Source: Candidatus Hydrogenedens sp. | Lineage (GTDB): Bacteria; Hydrogenedentota; Hydrogenedentia; Hydrogenedentales; JAEUWI01 | DNA length: 64,000 bases | NCBI GenBank assembly: GCA_016125095.1 | Contig: WGMK01000015.1 | Span: forward strand, 451,881-515,880 | Direction: 5' to 3' | In this document: positions 27,351-35,655 of the stretch, one piece after another | Position numbering within the stretch: position 1 is the stretch's first letter | Layout: the number at the start of each line of letters is the position of its first letter | The notes under the pieces: model-generated | Seen by the model: the letters and a program-made list of their open reading frames with translations, nothing else | What the model was told of the DNA's origin: nothing | Database searches by the model: none | Made by a program: the position numbers and the translations under genes

Positions 27351-28816
27351 TGATTCCCTGGGACGAGGAAACCGCGCGCCGGAAACTACGGGAAAGCGGC
27401 TTGAAGCCGGAGCACATTGAACAATGGCTGCAAGTGCAACAGCGATGCCGGTTCGCGGAGGACCACTTCCGCACGGCAGGCGGCGCAACGTGGGCGGTGC
27501 GCGAGTACCAGCGCGCCTCGCTCGAATCGCGCGCGCCGCGCAAGGTGCATTGCGACGGACGCGACGTGGGCAAGACGACCGAGATCGAGATTGCCGCGTG
27601 CTGGGCGATGGTGACCCGTCCGGACACGCAGATGCTGATCGCGGCGCAGACCGAGAACCACCTGTTTCCGCTCATGCACCGGCTGGCGCGACGCTTCGAG
27701 ACCACGCCCGAATTCGCGCCCTCCCTCGCGGAAATCCGCCGTTCCCCCAGCTGGTACTTGCGCTTCACGAACGGCTTCCAGCTGTGGGGACGCATTGCAG
27801 GGCCGCGCGGCGTGAACTTTCAGGGCATGCACGTGGACTGGCAGATCGTGGACGAGGCACAGGAGATGACCGAGACCAGTTGGGGCGAGCTGTATCAGGG
27901 GCTCAACGGCGACGGGCTGCGCTGGGTGTACGGCGTGCCGAACGGGCTGCGCAGCACCTTCTACCGGATGACGCGCATGCGGCAGGCCGAGCAATACAAC
28001 TGGCCGAGCACGCTGAACCCGGATTTTTCCCAGGCGAAGGACACAGAGCTGGCGGAGCTCTACGGCGGCCGCGACGCGCCGGGCTATGTGCATCGCGTGC
28101 TGGGGCAGCATGGCGCTCCCGCGCATGCGGTATTCTCGCTCGACGACTACCTGGCCTGCGTGGACGACACGCTGCCGGTGCTTGATGCAACGCTGCGCGA
28201 GGACGAGGATTTCGACCCGCCGGCGTCGGTGCCGCGCGGCGACTATTACCTGGGCTGCGACCTGGGCTACGCGCGCGACCCCTCGGAGTTCGTGGTGTAT
28301 CAGGACGACCCGCCGTATCTGCTGGGCGTGCTGCGGCTGCGGCTCGAGGGCGTGAACTACGCGCGGCAGCAGGCGATCATCGAGGCGCTCGACGCGGCCT
28401 ACGATTTCCGGGGCGTGGGCATCGACTGCGGTAACAGCGGCCGGGCCGTGGCGCATCACCTGGGGATGCTCGGCGGAGCGTGGTGCGAGAAGCTGCGGGC
28501 CTTCGAGTTCGGGGCGCGCATCGACCTCGCGCCCCTGCCCGACGGCGCGCCCGTGCGGCGCCGCGTGAAGGAATTTATGACCGAGCTGCTGCAGCGGCGC
28601 ATGGCCGAGGGCAGCGTGCGCTTTCCCCGCGTGCCCGACCGCGAGACGCAGTACGCCGCCCACACCTATTCGGTGAACCCGCTCGGGCAGATCGTCTACG
28701 AGAAGGGCAACGATCACCTGATCGACGCGGACCGCTGCGCGCTGCTTTGCCATTATCTCGATACCGAGGAAACCCCGGCAGCCCCGGACTTCGGCATGGC
28801 CGTGCTGGGATTCTGA
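27350..28816 (+). CDS. Phage terminase large-subunit-like protein, isolated on the chromosome
   Basis: 488 residues with both terminase domains. ATPase: a deviant Walker A GRDVGKTT (residues 70-77) and Walker B WQIVDEA (164-170), with Asp168-Glu169. RNase H-like nuclease: first acid in LGCDLGYARDPSE (Asp304), second in GVGIDCGNSG (Asp359), third in GNDHLIDADR (Asp459). All key residues are kept, so it looks functional, not decayed. No portal, capsid, protease or tail gene is near. A small-subunit-like ORF at 25389 is the only possible partner. GAGGAG lies 8 nt before ATG 27350. Base composition matches the chromosome. It may be a domesticated DNA motor/nuclease or a relic. Confidence 0.82.
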   Translation: MIPWDEETARRKLRESGLKPEHIEQWLQVQQRCRFAEDHFRTAGGATWAVREYQRASLESRAPRKVHCDGRDVGKTTEIEIAACWAMVTRPDTQMLIAAQTENHLFPLMHRLARRFETTPEFAPSLAEIRRSPSWYLRFTNGFQLWGRIAGPRGVNFQGMHVDWQIVDEAQEMTETSWGELYQGLNGDGLRWVYGVPNGLRSTFYRMTRMRQAEQYNWPSTLNPDFSQAKDTELAELYGGRDAPGYVHRVLGQHGAPAHAVFSLDDYLACVDDTLPVLDATLREDEDFDPPASVPRGDYYLGCDLGYARDPSEFVVYQDDPPYLLGVLRLRLEGVNYARQQAIIEALDAAYDFRGVGIDCGNSGRAVAHHLGMLGGAWCEKLRAFEFGARIDLAPLPDGAPVRRRVKEFMTELLQRRMAEGSVRFPRVPDRETQYAAHTYSVNPLGQIVYEKGNDHLIDADRCALLCHYLDTEETPAAPDFGMAVLGF

Positions 28817-28817
28817 C

Positions 28818-28854
28818 CAAAATAAACCGCCCCGGAGCCAGGCCCCGGGGCGGT
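28818..28854 (-). terminator. Intrinsic terminator of the tgt-yajC-secDF unit
   Basis: ACCGCCCCGG and its complement (28826-28835 with 28845-28854) form a 10-bp stem with a 9-nt loop. On the minus strand it is followed by TTATTTT. It lies 22 bp past the secDF stop. It may also stop the convergent terminase-like transcript. Confidence 0.85.
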
Positions 28855-28876
28855 AAGGTGAGTCTCTTCAGTCGAA

Positions 28877-31555
28877 TCAGGAAGCGGTTGCGGCGGTCTT
28901 CTTCGCGGACTTCTTGCGCTTGCCGGCGTCCTTCTCCATCTCGGCGGCCTGGCGCTTCGACATGATGTCGGACCAGAACCACACCAGCGCGCTGGCGATG
29001 AAGATGGAGGAGTAGGTACCCACGAGGATACCGACGATGAGGATGAGCGCGAAGTCGTTGATGGCGGGGCCGCCGAAGAGGAACAGCACCACGCATACGA
29101 ACAAGGTCGTCAACGAGGTGAGTGTCGTACGGCCCAAGGTCTCGTTGATCGAGATGTTGATCACCTCGGCCAGCTTGAGGCCCTTGCTGCGGTAGACCTG
29201 CAGGTCCTCGCGGATACGGTCGAACACGATGATCGTGTCGTTCAGCGAGTAACCGATAACCGTGAGCACGGCGGCCACCACCGGCAGGCTGATTTCGCGG
29301 CCGAGCAGCGAGAACACGCCCAGCGTGATGATCACGTCGTGCACCAGGGCCACCACCGCCGCGATGGCGAACTTCAGCTCGAAGCGGAAGGTGAGGTAGA
29401 TGATGATGAACAGCAGCGAGTAGAACACCGACTGCATGGCGTCCCAGCGCAACTGGGCACCGGCTGCCGGACCCACGGTCTGCGCGTCTTCAATCGTCAC
29501 CCCGGAGACGTCCCCGGAAGCGGACAGCGGCGCGACGGCCTGCTGAATGCGCTCGGCCACCGTGCCCGGACGAACGGTGTCGCCCTCGGCCGGGGGGGCG
29601 TCCTGCGCGCGGTCGATTTCCGACACACGAATGAGGAACTCGTTCATGGTCTCGGAGTCTTCGAGACCGGCCAACTGGACAATCGGATTGGCGAAGCCGG
29701 CGGCTTCCAGATCCGCGCGCACATCGCCGGCAGTCACGTGGCTGGGATTGTCAATCGCCAGTTGCAGGTTGGTGCCCTCGGTGAAGTCCACGCCGAAGTT
29801 TCCTTCGCCGCGCACGCCGAAGATGACCAGCCCCGCAATGATGCAGAGCGCGCTCGCGGCGGCAGCCGGGGTGCGGCCCGCCAGGAACGGGATGCGCAGG
29901 TCGGGCTTGAACAGCGAGAACATCTTGAGCTGCTTCACCAGGCCGCGGTTCAGGGCGAAGTCCATCAGGGCGCGGGAAAGGATCAGGGCGGCGAACACGC
30001 TGGTGACCACGCCGACGCTGAGCGTTACGGCGAAGCCCTGAATCGGTCCCGTGCCGAACTGGAAGAGCACCATGGCCGCGATGAGCGTGGTCACGTTGGC
30101 GTCGAGGATGGTCGAGGTGGCCTTCTGGAAGCCGGACTCCACGGACGACTTGAGCGAGTGGCCCAGCCGCAGTTCCTCGCGGATACGCTCGAAGATAAGC
30201 ACGTTCGAGTCCACGGCCATACCAATGGTGAGAATCAGGCCGGCGATGCCCGGCAGGGTGAGCGTCATGCCGAAGTAGGCCATGAGCGCCATGAGGAACA
30301 GCGCGTTGAGCGAAAGCGAGATAACCGCCACAACGCCCGCCGCGAGGTAGTAGACCAGGATGAACAAGCCAACGAGGCCGATGCCGGCGAGCGCCGACGT
30401 CACGCCGCTGTTTACCGACTGGGCACCGAGGCTCGGGCCGACCACGCGGGTGAATTCCTCGTGTACCGGCACTACCATCGAGCCGGAATTCAGCGCGATG
30501 GCAAGGTCGCGGGCTTCCTCGCCCATGAAATTACCGGTAATCGTGCCGTGCGCGCTAATCCGGTCGCGGATGACCGGCGCGCTGATGACGCTGTCGTCGA
30601 TGACGATGGCCATCGCGCGGTTGATGTTGGCCTGGGTGGCCTTGCCGAAATCGGCCGCGGCGGCATTGTTGAAGCTGAACATGATCTGCCAGTGGGGCGG
30701 ATTGCTCGGGTCCGGCGTAGCGCCGGCCGAGTCCAGGCCCTCGCCGCTGGCCAGCGGCGTCTTTTCCAGCAGGTACAGATCGTAGAACTGCTCCGTCGCA
30801 TAGGGCTTCGGCGGCTGGCTGAAGGCGATCATCTTGTCGTCGGGGATGAGGCCCGGGGTCTCCGCCGCCTTGGCGAAAAGCGCCTTGGCGCCCTCGTAGT
30901 GTTCCGGCAGCACGCGGAAGCTGGAACGGCCCGGCTCGGGCTTGCTCACGTAGGCCAGGAACTCGGTCTCGAACTGGTTCTTGATCTCGGTGAACACCGG
31001 CACCGTCTCGTCCTGGCCGGCCACGATGTGGAAGTTCAGCTGGGCGGTCTTCTTGATAAGGTTGACCGCGCGGGTCACGTCCTTTTCACCCGGCAGCTGA
31101 ATCTGCACCTGGTTGGTGCCGAGCGCCTGGATGATGGGCTCCTTCGCCTCGAAGTCGTTCACGCGGCGGCTGATCTGCTGCAGCACGACCTGCTGAATTT
31201 CCTTCTCGATGTCGGCATCGGTGTACTGGCGGTCGTAGTATTCCTGCAGGCGCTCGGGGCCCAGATCCTGCCAGTCGAACGACACCACCATGTGGAGGCC
31301 GCCCTGCAGGTCGAGCCCGAGGTTGATCACGCGGTCGCGGTCGAACTCGGACCAGCGCTTCAGGGAATACAGCGCTTCCGTGAAGGCGCCGGGACGGTCC
31401 TTGGCGCGTTCGAGATCTTCCTGCGCCCATTGCTTGAGGCGTTCAGCTCGCGCGTCTTCGCTGAGCGACATCCAGCCGATGGTGGGCACGACATTGAAAG
31501 CCGCCAAGGCCACCACGACCCAGATCAGTATCGTGCGTTGAATGGATTGCTGCAT
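28877..31555 (-). CDS. secDF: Fused protein-export membrane protein SecDF
   Basis: 892 residues: SecD and SecF in one chain. The SecD half has an N-terminal TM, a P1 periplasmic region with LGLDLQGGLHMVV, the conserved FGKATQANINRAMAIVID and SGSMVVP, and six TM with GMAVDSNVLIFERIREELR. The SecF half starts near residue 555 (GVDFTEGTNLQLAID) and has the matching SLNDTIIVFDRIREDL motif. It uses the proton gradient to pull exported proteins through SecYEG. The C-terminus is a Lys/Ala-rich tail. Conserved neighbours yajC and tgt precede it in the same minus-strand unit; a strong terminator follows. Confidence 0.97.
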   Translation of the reverse strand: MQQSIQRTILIWVVVALAAFNVVPTIGWMSLSEDARAERLKQWAQEDLERAKDRPGAFTEALYSLKRWSEFDRDRVINLGLDLQGGLHMVVSFDWQDLGPERLQEYYDRQYTDADIEKEIQQVVLQQISRRVNDFEAKEPIIQALGTNQVQIQLPGEKDVTRAVNLIKKTAQLNFHIVAGQDETVPVFTEIKNQFETEFLAYVSKPEPGRSSFRVLPEHYEGAKALFAKAAETPGLIPDDKMIAFSQPPKPYATEQFYDLYLLEKTPLASGEGLDSAGATPDPSNPPHWQIMFSFNNAAAADFGKATQANINRAMAIVIDDSVISAPVIRDRISAHGTITGNFMGEEARDLAIALNSGSMVVPVHEEFTRVVGPSLGAQSVNSGVTSALAGIGLVGLFILVYYLAAGVVAVISLSLNALFLMALMAYFGMTLTLPGIAGLILTIGMAVDSNVLIFERIREELRLGHSLKSSVESGFQKATSTILDANVTTLIAAMVLFQFGTGPIQGFAVTLSVGVVTSVFAALILSRALMDFALNRGLVKQLKMFSLFKPDLRIPFLAGRTPAAAASALCIIAGLVIFGVRGEGNFGVDFTEGTNLQLAIDNPSHVTAGDVRADLEAAGFANPIVQLAGLEDSETMNEFLIRVSEIDRAQDAPPAEGDTVRPGTVAERIQQAVAPLSASGDVSGVTIEDAQTVGPAAGAQLRWDAMQSVFYSLLFIIIYLTFRFELKFAIAAVVALVHDVIITLGVFSLLGREISLPVVAAVLTVIGYSLNDTIIVFDRIREDLQVYRSKGLKLAEVINISINETLGRTTLTSLTTLFVCVVLFLFGGPAINDFALILIVGILVGTYSSIFIASALVWFWSDIMSKRQAAEMEKDAGKRKKSAKKTAATAS

Positions 31556-31615
31556 CGGTGCGAACTCCAGCCCTCTCGATTCCCGACGCGCCCTGCGCGC
31601 GTGCGGGCATGCGGA

Positions 31616-31966
31616 TTACTTCTCTTCGGTTTTCTTGTCTTCCCTGCGCACCTGCGCAATGGCGGACTTGATGAATTCGATTTTGGTGTTGTCGTCGACC
31701 CGGACGACCACGTGGGATTCGGTCACGCCGACCACGGTGCCGCAGACGCCGCCGATGGTAACGACATGATCGCCCTTGCCCATCGCGGCGAGCATGTCCT
31801 GCTTTTCGCGGTCGCGCTTCTGCTGCGGCCGGATCATGAAGAAATAGAAAACAGCGCCCATGGCGAGCAGCATCGGCAGCATGGACATCAGCCCTTCAGT
31901 GCCGCTTCCCTGCCCGGCCTGCGCCAGCGGCAGCGCCGCAAGGGCGCGTCCAGAAAGTTCTACCAC
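31616..31966 (-). CDS. yajC: Preprotein translocase subunit YajC
   Basis: 116 residues. One TM helix (MLPMLLAMGAVFYFFMI) is followed by the hallmark RPQQKRDREKQDML and the beta-rich GDHVVTIGGVCGTVVGVTESHVVVRVD. YajC is an accessory of the SecDF complex. The start is taken as GTG 31966, with AAAGGG 8 nt upstream; an internal ATG just before the TM is an alternative and would give a protein about 26 residues shorter. It sits between tgt and secDF, the usual order. Confidence 0.93.
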   Translation of the reverse strand: MVELSGRALAALPLAQAGQGSGTEGLMSMLPMLLAMGAVFYFFMIRPQQKRDREKQDMLAAMGKGDHVVTIGGVCGTVVGVTESHVVVRVDDNTKIEFIKSAIAQVRREDKKTEEK

Positions 31967-32018
31967 GTCAAATACCCTTTAATTCGGTGTGCGCGGGTAT
32001 ACCCGTCCCGTTCAGCAT

Positions 32019-33149
32019 TTATTCACCCGAGGTGTACGCTTCGAGGAAGGCCCGCTTGAAGTCGGGAAAAGCCCCGTTTCGGATGGCTTCTCGCGAATGA
32101 ACGGCCAATTGTAGCATGAAGAAAACGTTATGTAAAGTATTGAGGCGCAAGGACAAAATCTCCCCACAGCGGTACAGGTGGTGGAGATAGGCCTTCGTAT
32201 AATGCCCGCCGACCGGGTTGGGCCAGGCCGGTTCGAGCGGCTCGAAATCGCGCGCGTACCTGGCATTCTTGATGTTGACCTTGCCGCGCGTGGTGAACAG
32301 GCTGCCGTTGCGGGCGTTGCGCGTGGGCATAACGCAGTCGAACATATCGATACCGCGCTCGATGGCGTCGAGGAAGTCTTCGGGCGGGCCCACGCCCATC
32401 AGGTAGCGCGGCTTGTGTTCGGGCAGCAAGGGCGCGGCCCATTCGACCGCGCGGCGCATCTCGTCCTTGCTCTCCCCCACGCTCACGCCTCCGATGGCAT
32501 AGCCGGGAAAATCGAGGTCGGCCAGCGTGCGGGCGCTCTCCTGGCGCAGGTCTTCGTAGGTACTGCCCTGCACGATACCGAAGAGCGCCTGATGCTCGGC
32601 GCCGAGCGATTCCCATTGCGCCTTGCAGCGCGCCGCCCAGGCATGGGTCATCCGCATGGATTTTTCGGCATGTTCGCGCGTGGCCGGATAGCTGGTGCAC
32701 TCGTCGAAGCACATCATGATGTCCGAGCCGATGCTGTGCTGCACGTCGATGGCCTTCTCGGGCGAGAAAAAATGGCGCGAGCCGTCGATATGGCTCTGGA
32801 ACTGCACGCCGTCGGGCGTGACCTTTGTGAGGCCGTCGAGGCTGAACACCTGGAAGCCGCCCGAGTCGGTCAGGATGGGGCGGTCCCAGGCCATGAATTG
32901 ATGCAGCCCGCCGGCGGCCTCGAGCGTTTCGGTGCCCGGGCGCAGGTATAAATGGTAGGCGTTACCCAGGATGATGGGCGCGTCGAGGGCGACGAGGTCT
33001 TCCTGGCTGAGCGCCTTAACGCTGCCCTGCGTGCCCACGGCCATGAACACGGGCGTCTCGATTTCGCCGTGCGGCAGCGAAATCCGGCCCGCCCGCGCGG
33101 CGCAATGCGGATCCTGCGCCTCGAGGGTAAATCGCATTTGGGGGTTCAT
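32019..33149 (-). CDS. tgt: Queuine tRNA-ribosyltransferase lacking the zinc-binding cysteines
   Basis: 376 residues. The catalytic parts are intact: LTDSGGFQVFSL, GIVQGSTYEDLR, IGGVSVGESKDEM, LMGVGPPEDFLDAIERGIDMFDCVMPTRNARNG (nucleophile Asp in FDCVMPTR). This enzyme swaps guanine-34 for preQ1 in Asp, Asn, His and Tyr tRNAs. Oddly, where bacterial TGTs carry CxCxxC of the structural zinc site just before YLHHL, this one reads EPAWPNPVGGHYTKAYLHHL: all three Cys are missing while the His region stays. Start ATG 33149 with AGGGAG upstream and an extended -10 at 33172-33180. First gene of the tgt-yajC-secDF unit. Confidence 0.93.
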   Translation of the reverse strand: MNPQMRFTLEAQDPHCAARAGRISLPHGEIETPVFMAVGTQGSVKALSQEDLVALDAPIILGNAYHLYLRPGTETLEAAGGLHQFMAWDRPILTDSGGFQVFSLDGLTKVTPDGVQFQSHIDGSRHFFSPEKAIDVQHSIGSDIMMCFDECTSYPATREHAEKSMRMTHAWAARCKAQWESLGAEHQALFGIVQGSTYEDLRQESARTLADLDFPGYAIGGVSVGESKDEMRRAVEWAAPLLPEHKPRYLMGVGPPEDFLDAIERGIDMFDCVMPTRNARNGSLFTTRGKVNIKNARYARDFEPLEPAWPNPVGGHYTKAYLHHLYRCGEILSLRLNTLHNVFFMLQLAVHSREAIRNGAFPDFKRAFLEAYTSGE

Positions 33150-33171
33150 CGCTTCTCCCTGAAAGCGGCGG

Positions 33172-33180
33172 AGCATAGCA
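33172..33180 (-). promoter_or_regulatory. Extended -10 promoter of tgt
   Basis: Minus-strand TGC-TATGCT, 22 nt before the tgt ATG. The palindrome TTGTTAACAA (33203-33212) lies 20-odd bp upstream in the divergent tgt/DinB gap and could be an operator for either gene. Confidence 0.55.
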
Positions 33181-33202
33181 GATATGCGCATCCCGGTCGT
33201 AT

Positions 33203-33212
33203 TTGTTAACAA
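33203..33212. promoter_or_regulatory. TGTTAACA palindrome between tgt and the DinB gene
   Basis: TTGTTAACAA is a perfect 10-bp palindrome in the 96-bp divergent gap. The same TGTTAACA core is at 54914-54921 over a promoter start. In GC-rich DNA such an octamer is uncommon, so a shared regulator is possible. Confidence 0.35.
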
Positions 33213-33245
33213 TGGGCCACCACGCCAACCCACGGGAGCCGAGCC

Positions 33246-33707
33246 ATGAACGAATTCAAGACCCTCCGATTGCAGCGCCAACTGATTCACAAACTGGTAT
33301 CGTCGTTCAGCCAGGAGGAACTGTTTACGATTCTTCCCTACCGCCGGAACAACATCGCCTGGAACCTGGGGCACATTGTCACCATTGAGCAGGCGCTGAC
33401 CTATGGGCTGTCGGGCGCGGCCTGGAACCTGCCGGACCATTACCGCGCATGGTACCTGCGCGACACATCGCCCGCCGACTGGACCGGCGAGCCCGACGTG
33501 CCCCGGCTGCTGGACGAACTGATGACCCTGCCCGACAAGACCGAGGCCGATTACCACGCGGACGCGTTCGCCAACTACAAGCCCATCACCACCAGCACGG
33601 GCGCGTATCTGGATACTGTGGAGACGGCCATCGGCTTCAACAATTTCCACGAAGGCATGCACACGGGCTTCATCATGGCTATCCAGAAGGAACTCGCGGC
33701 GGGATAA
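33246..33707 (+). CDS. DinB/YfiT-like four-helix metalloprotein
   Basis: 153 residues. The DinB-family pattern is seen: an N-terminal helix (LRLQRQLIHKLVSSF), a first metal His in AWNLGHIVTIE, and the two C-terminal His in NFHEGMHTGFIMAIQK. These three His form the metal site of the fold, which includes thiol-dependent transferases and many uncharacterised damage-inducible proteins. No substrate can be inferred. GGGAGCC lies about 8 nt before ATG 33246. It diverges from tgt across a gap holding the TTGTTAACAA palindrome. Confidence 0.88.
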   Translation: MNEFKTLRLQRQLIHKLVSSFSQEELFTILPYRRNNIAWNLGHIVTIEQALTYGLSGAAWNLPDHYRAWYLRDTSPADWTGEPDVPRLLDELMTLPDKTEADYHADAFANYKPITTSTGAYLDTVETAIGFNNFHEGMHTGFIMAIQKELAAG

Positions 33708-33814
33708 ACCCATCAGAAGCGTCTGAGTGGTCGGGCGAGATTCTGTCGAGCCATCCTGATGCGTGTGCTTCGGAATGGCCCCAGAGCACTTATCGCTGCC
33801 CGAATGCCCGCCAA

Positions 33815-33981
33815 CATCGTCATTGCGAGGGGCGAGTCTCCGAGCGACGCGGCAACCTCTTTGGCGCGATGGTGGGTTGTCCGGAGCAGGGTACCGGCAG
33901 CTTCTTGCTGGCGACGGTCTGCACGGCATTCCGCCGTCAACGCGCCAAAGAGGTTGCCGCGCTTCGCTCGCAATGACGATG
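33815..33981. repeat. R1 palindromic element, copy C
   Basis: 167 bp with inverted arms CATCGTCATTGCGAG...GGCAACCTCTTTGGCGC and the complement GCGCCAAAGAGGTTGCC...CAATGACGATG. The right arm is among the closest to consensus in the window. It lies between the DinB gene and the AlkP-type hydrolase gene. Confidence 0.85.
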
Positions 33982-34035
33982 TTAGGGAGATTGGGCGGAA
34001 GACAAACGCGCGATGACGTTACGATCGCGCCGGCA

Positions 34036-34145
34036 CGGTAGGGCGAGCCGTACCCGCGAGCCCCTGACGTGAGGGCTTTGCTGCCGGAGCGATTTCCCGA
34101 CGACGGTACCGGGCGCTCGGCTCATGGGGACATTCGCCCCACCGG
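34036..34145. repeat. R2 and R7 repeat boxes
   Basis: R2 (CGGTAGGGCGAG... CGTACCCGCGAGCC; 34036-34062) and R7 (CTCATGGGGACATTCGCCCC; about 34118-34143), as in the block after carB. No gene is seen between 33708 and 34236. Confidence 0.75.
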
Positions 34146-34200
34146 TCGGAGCCCCGCCGGCACTTCCGGCCCCGGCCTTTAAGCGGGCGGAATGGGGCGG

Positions 34201-34206
34201 TATACT
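34201..34206 (+). promoter_or_regulatory. -10 box of the AlkP hydrolase/GT-C operon
   Basis: TATACT 31 nt before ATG 34237. A poor -35 (TTTAAG, 17-bp spacing) precedes it. Confidence 0.45.
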
Positions 34207-34236
34207 GTGCGGCTTTACCGGCGTTCGAGGTGTTTC

Positions 34237-35655
34237 ATGCGCGATCGGGAAGTTACACGGCGGGGTTTCATGGCGGCTTCGGCGGCAGGCCTGGCGGCAG
34301 GCTGGGCGGGTTGCTCGGCCCCGACGCCGCAATCGGCGGCGTCCACGGCGCTGCCCGAGCGGCCGAATATCGTCCTGATCATCCTCGACACGCTGCGCGC
34401 GGATAAGCTCGGGTGCTACGGCTACCCGGCGGATACCTCGCCGGAATTCGATGCGCTGGCCCAGGCGGGCGTGCGCTTCGACCGGGTGATCAGCCAGTGC
34501 CCCTGGACGCGCCCGTCGTGCGGATCGCTGCTCACGTCGCTGTATCCGCGCACGCTGGGGCTGTACAAGGAACAGAACGAGGTGCTGCCGCCGCACTTCG
34601 ACACGCTGCCCAAGCTCTTGCAGCAGGCGGGTTACCGTACCTACGGGATTACCGCGAACCCCAACCTGAACGAAATCTATAACTTCCATTTGGGCTTCGA
34701 CGCGTACGAAGACAGCGCGGTGATTTTCGGGTGGATGGACAAGGAGCCGGGCAAGCAGGTGCGCACGCGCGGCATGCGGCTGCCCTCGGCGCCGGAGATG
34801 TTCGCGAAGGCGGTGGACTGGGCGAAGCAGGGCGAGGGCCCGGCGTACATGCAGATCAACGCCATGGAAATCCACGAGTGGCTCATCAGCAACACGATGG
34901 TCCGCCCGGAATTCCAGGACCTGTACACCAACCTCGGCGAGCGCTATCCGCGCTACCTGCAATCCGTGCGGCAGCTGACGCATGACGTGGCGGCCTTCAT
35001 ACGCGAATTGAGCCTGGTGCCGGGCTGGGACAACACGGTCTTCGCGCTGCTGGCGGACCACGGCGAGGGCCTGGACGACCACGGCGACCTGGAGCACGAC
35101 CGCGTGCATGGCTGGCTGCTGTATGAATCGGCGGTGGTGGTGCCGTGGGTGCTGTACCACCCGACGTGGCGGCCGGCGCGCAACATTGTGCCGCAGCCGG
35201 TGCGCCTGCTCGAGGTGACGCCCACCCTGCTGGACTTGGCGGGCGTGCCCGCGCCGGAGGCGATGGAGGGCCGCTCGATGCTGCCGGTGCTGACCGGCGC
35301 GGCGGGCGCGGTGGAGATGCCGGAATACCTGATGACCGAGACGCAATGGCGTGATGCCAACAAGCTGGGCGCGTACGCCTCGGACTGGAAGCTCTTCGAG
35401 AACAAGGCGCGGATGGCGGGCGCGGGTCCCATTGAACTGCAACCGCGCGGCGGCGGCGAGCGCGGCAGCGAGACCGACCAGTCGCAGCAGCACCCCGACA
35501 CCACGGCGGCGATGAAGGCCTATGTGGATCAGTGGGCCGCGCAATATCCGGAGGCGCCGCCGATGCCGCAGTCGAAGCAGCTGACGCCGGAAGAAGTGGA
35601 ACAAATGCAGGCCATCGGGTATCTCGGCGGCACGGAGGACCAGGACGGATCATGA
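34237..35655 (+). CDS. Tat-exported lipoprotein of the alkaline phosphatase/sulfatase superfamily with Thr nucleophile
   Basis: 472 residues. The N-terminus has a twin-arginine motif (TRRGFMAAS) and a lipobox (GWAGC, Cys 26), so it is probably a folded Tat-exported lipoprotein. Metal ligand Asp51 lies in IILDTLRADKLGCYGY, and ADHGEGLDDHG supplies later ligands. At the nucleophile position, where sulfatases have Cys or Ser in CxPxR, this reads CPWTRPSCGSLLTS, placing Thr91 there. It thus resembles phosphodiesterase or phosphoglycerol-transferase-type members and would not need formylglycine maturation. The next gene, a GT-C transferase, overlaps by 4 bp, suggesting joint work on surface glycans or lipids. 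The product ends in EQMQAIGYLGG, common in this group. Confidence 0.88.
   Translation: MRDREVTRRGFMAASAAGLAAGWAGCSAPTPQSAASTALPERPNIVLIILDTLRADKLGCYGYPADTSPEFDALAQAGVRFDRVISQCPWTRPSCGSLLTSLYPRTLGLYKEQNEVLPPHFDTLPKLLQQAGYRTYGITANPNLNEIYNFHLGFDAYEDSAVIFGWMDKEPGKQVRTRGMRLPSAPEMFAKAVDWAKQGEGPAYMQINAMEIHEWLISNTMVRPEFQDLYTNLGERYPRYLQSVRQLTHDVAAFIRELSLVPGWDNTVFALLADHGEGLDDHGDLEHDRVHGWLLYESAVVVPWVLYHPTWRPARNIVPQPVRLLEVTPTLLDLAGVPAPEAMEGRSMLPVLTGAAGAVEMPEYLMTETQWRDANKLGAYASDWKLFENKARMAGAGPIELQPRGGGERGSETDQSQQHPDTTAAMKAYVDQWAAQYPEAPPMPQSKQLTPEEVEQMQAIGYLGGTEDQDGS

Noticed and set aside
29339..32059. Very long plus-strand frame opposite secDF and yajC
   Set aside because: Exact shadow of secDF with mirrored codon bias; no domain pattern.
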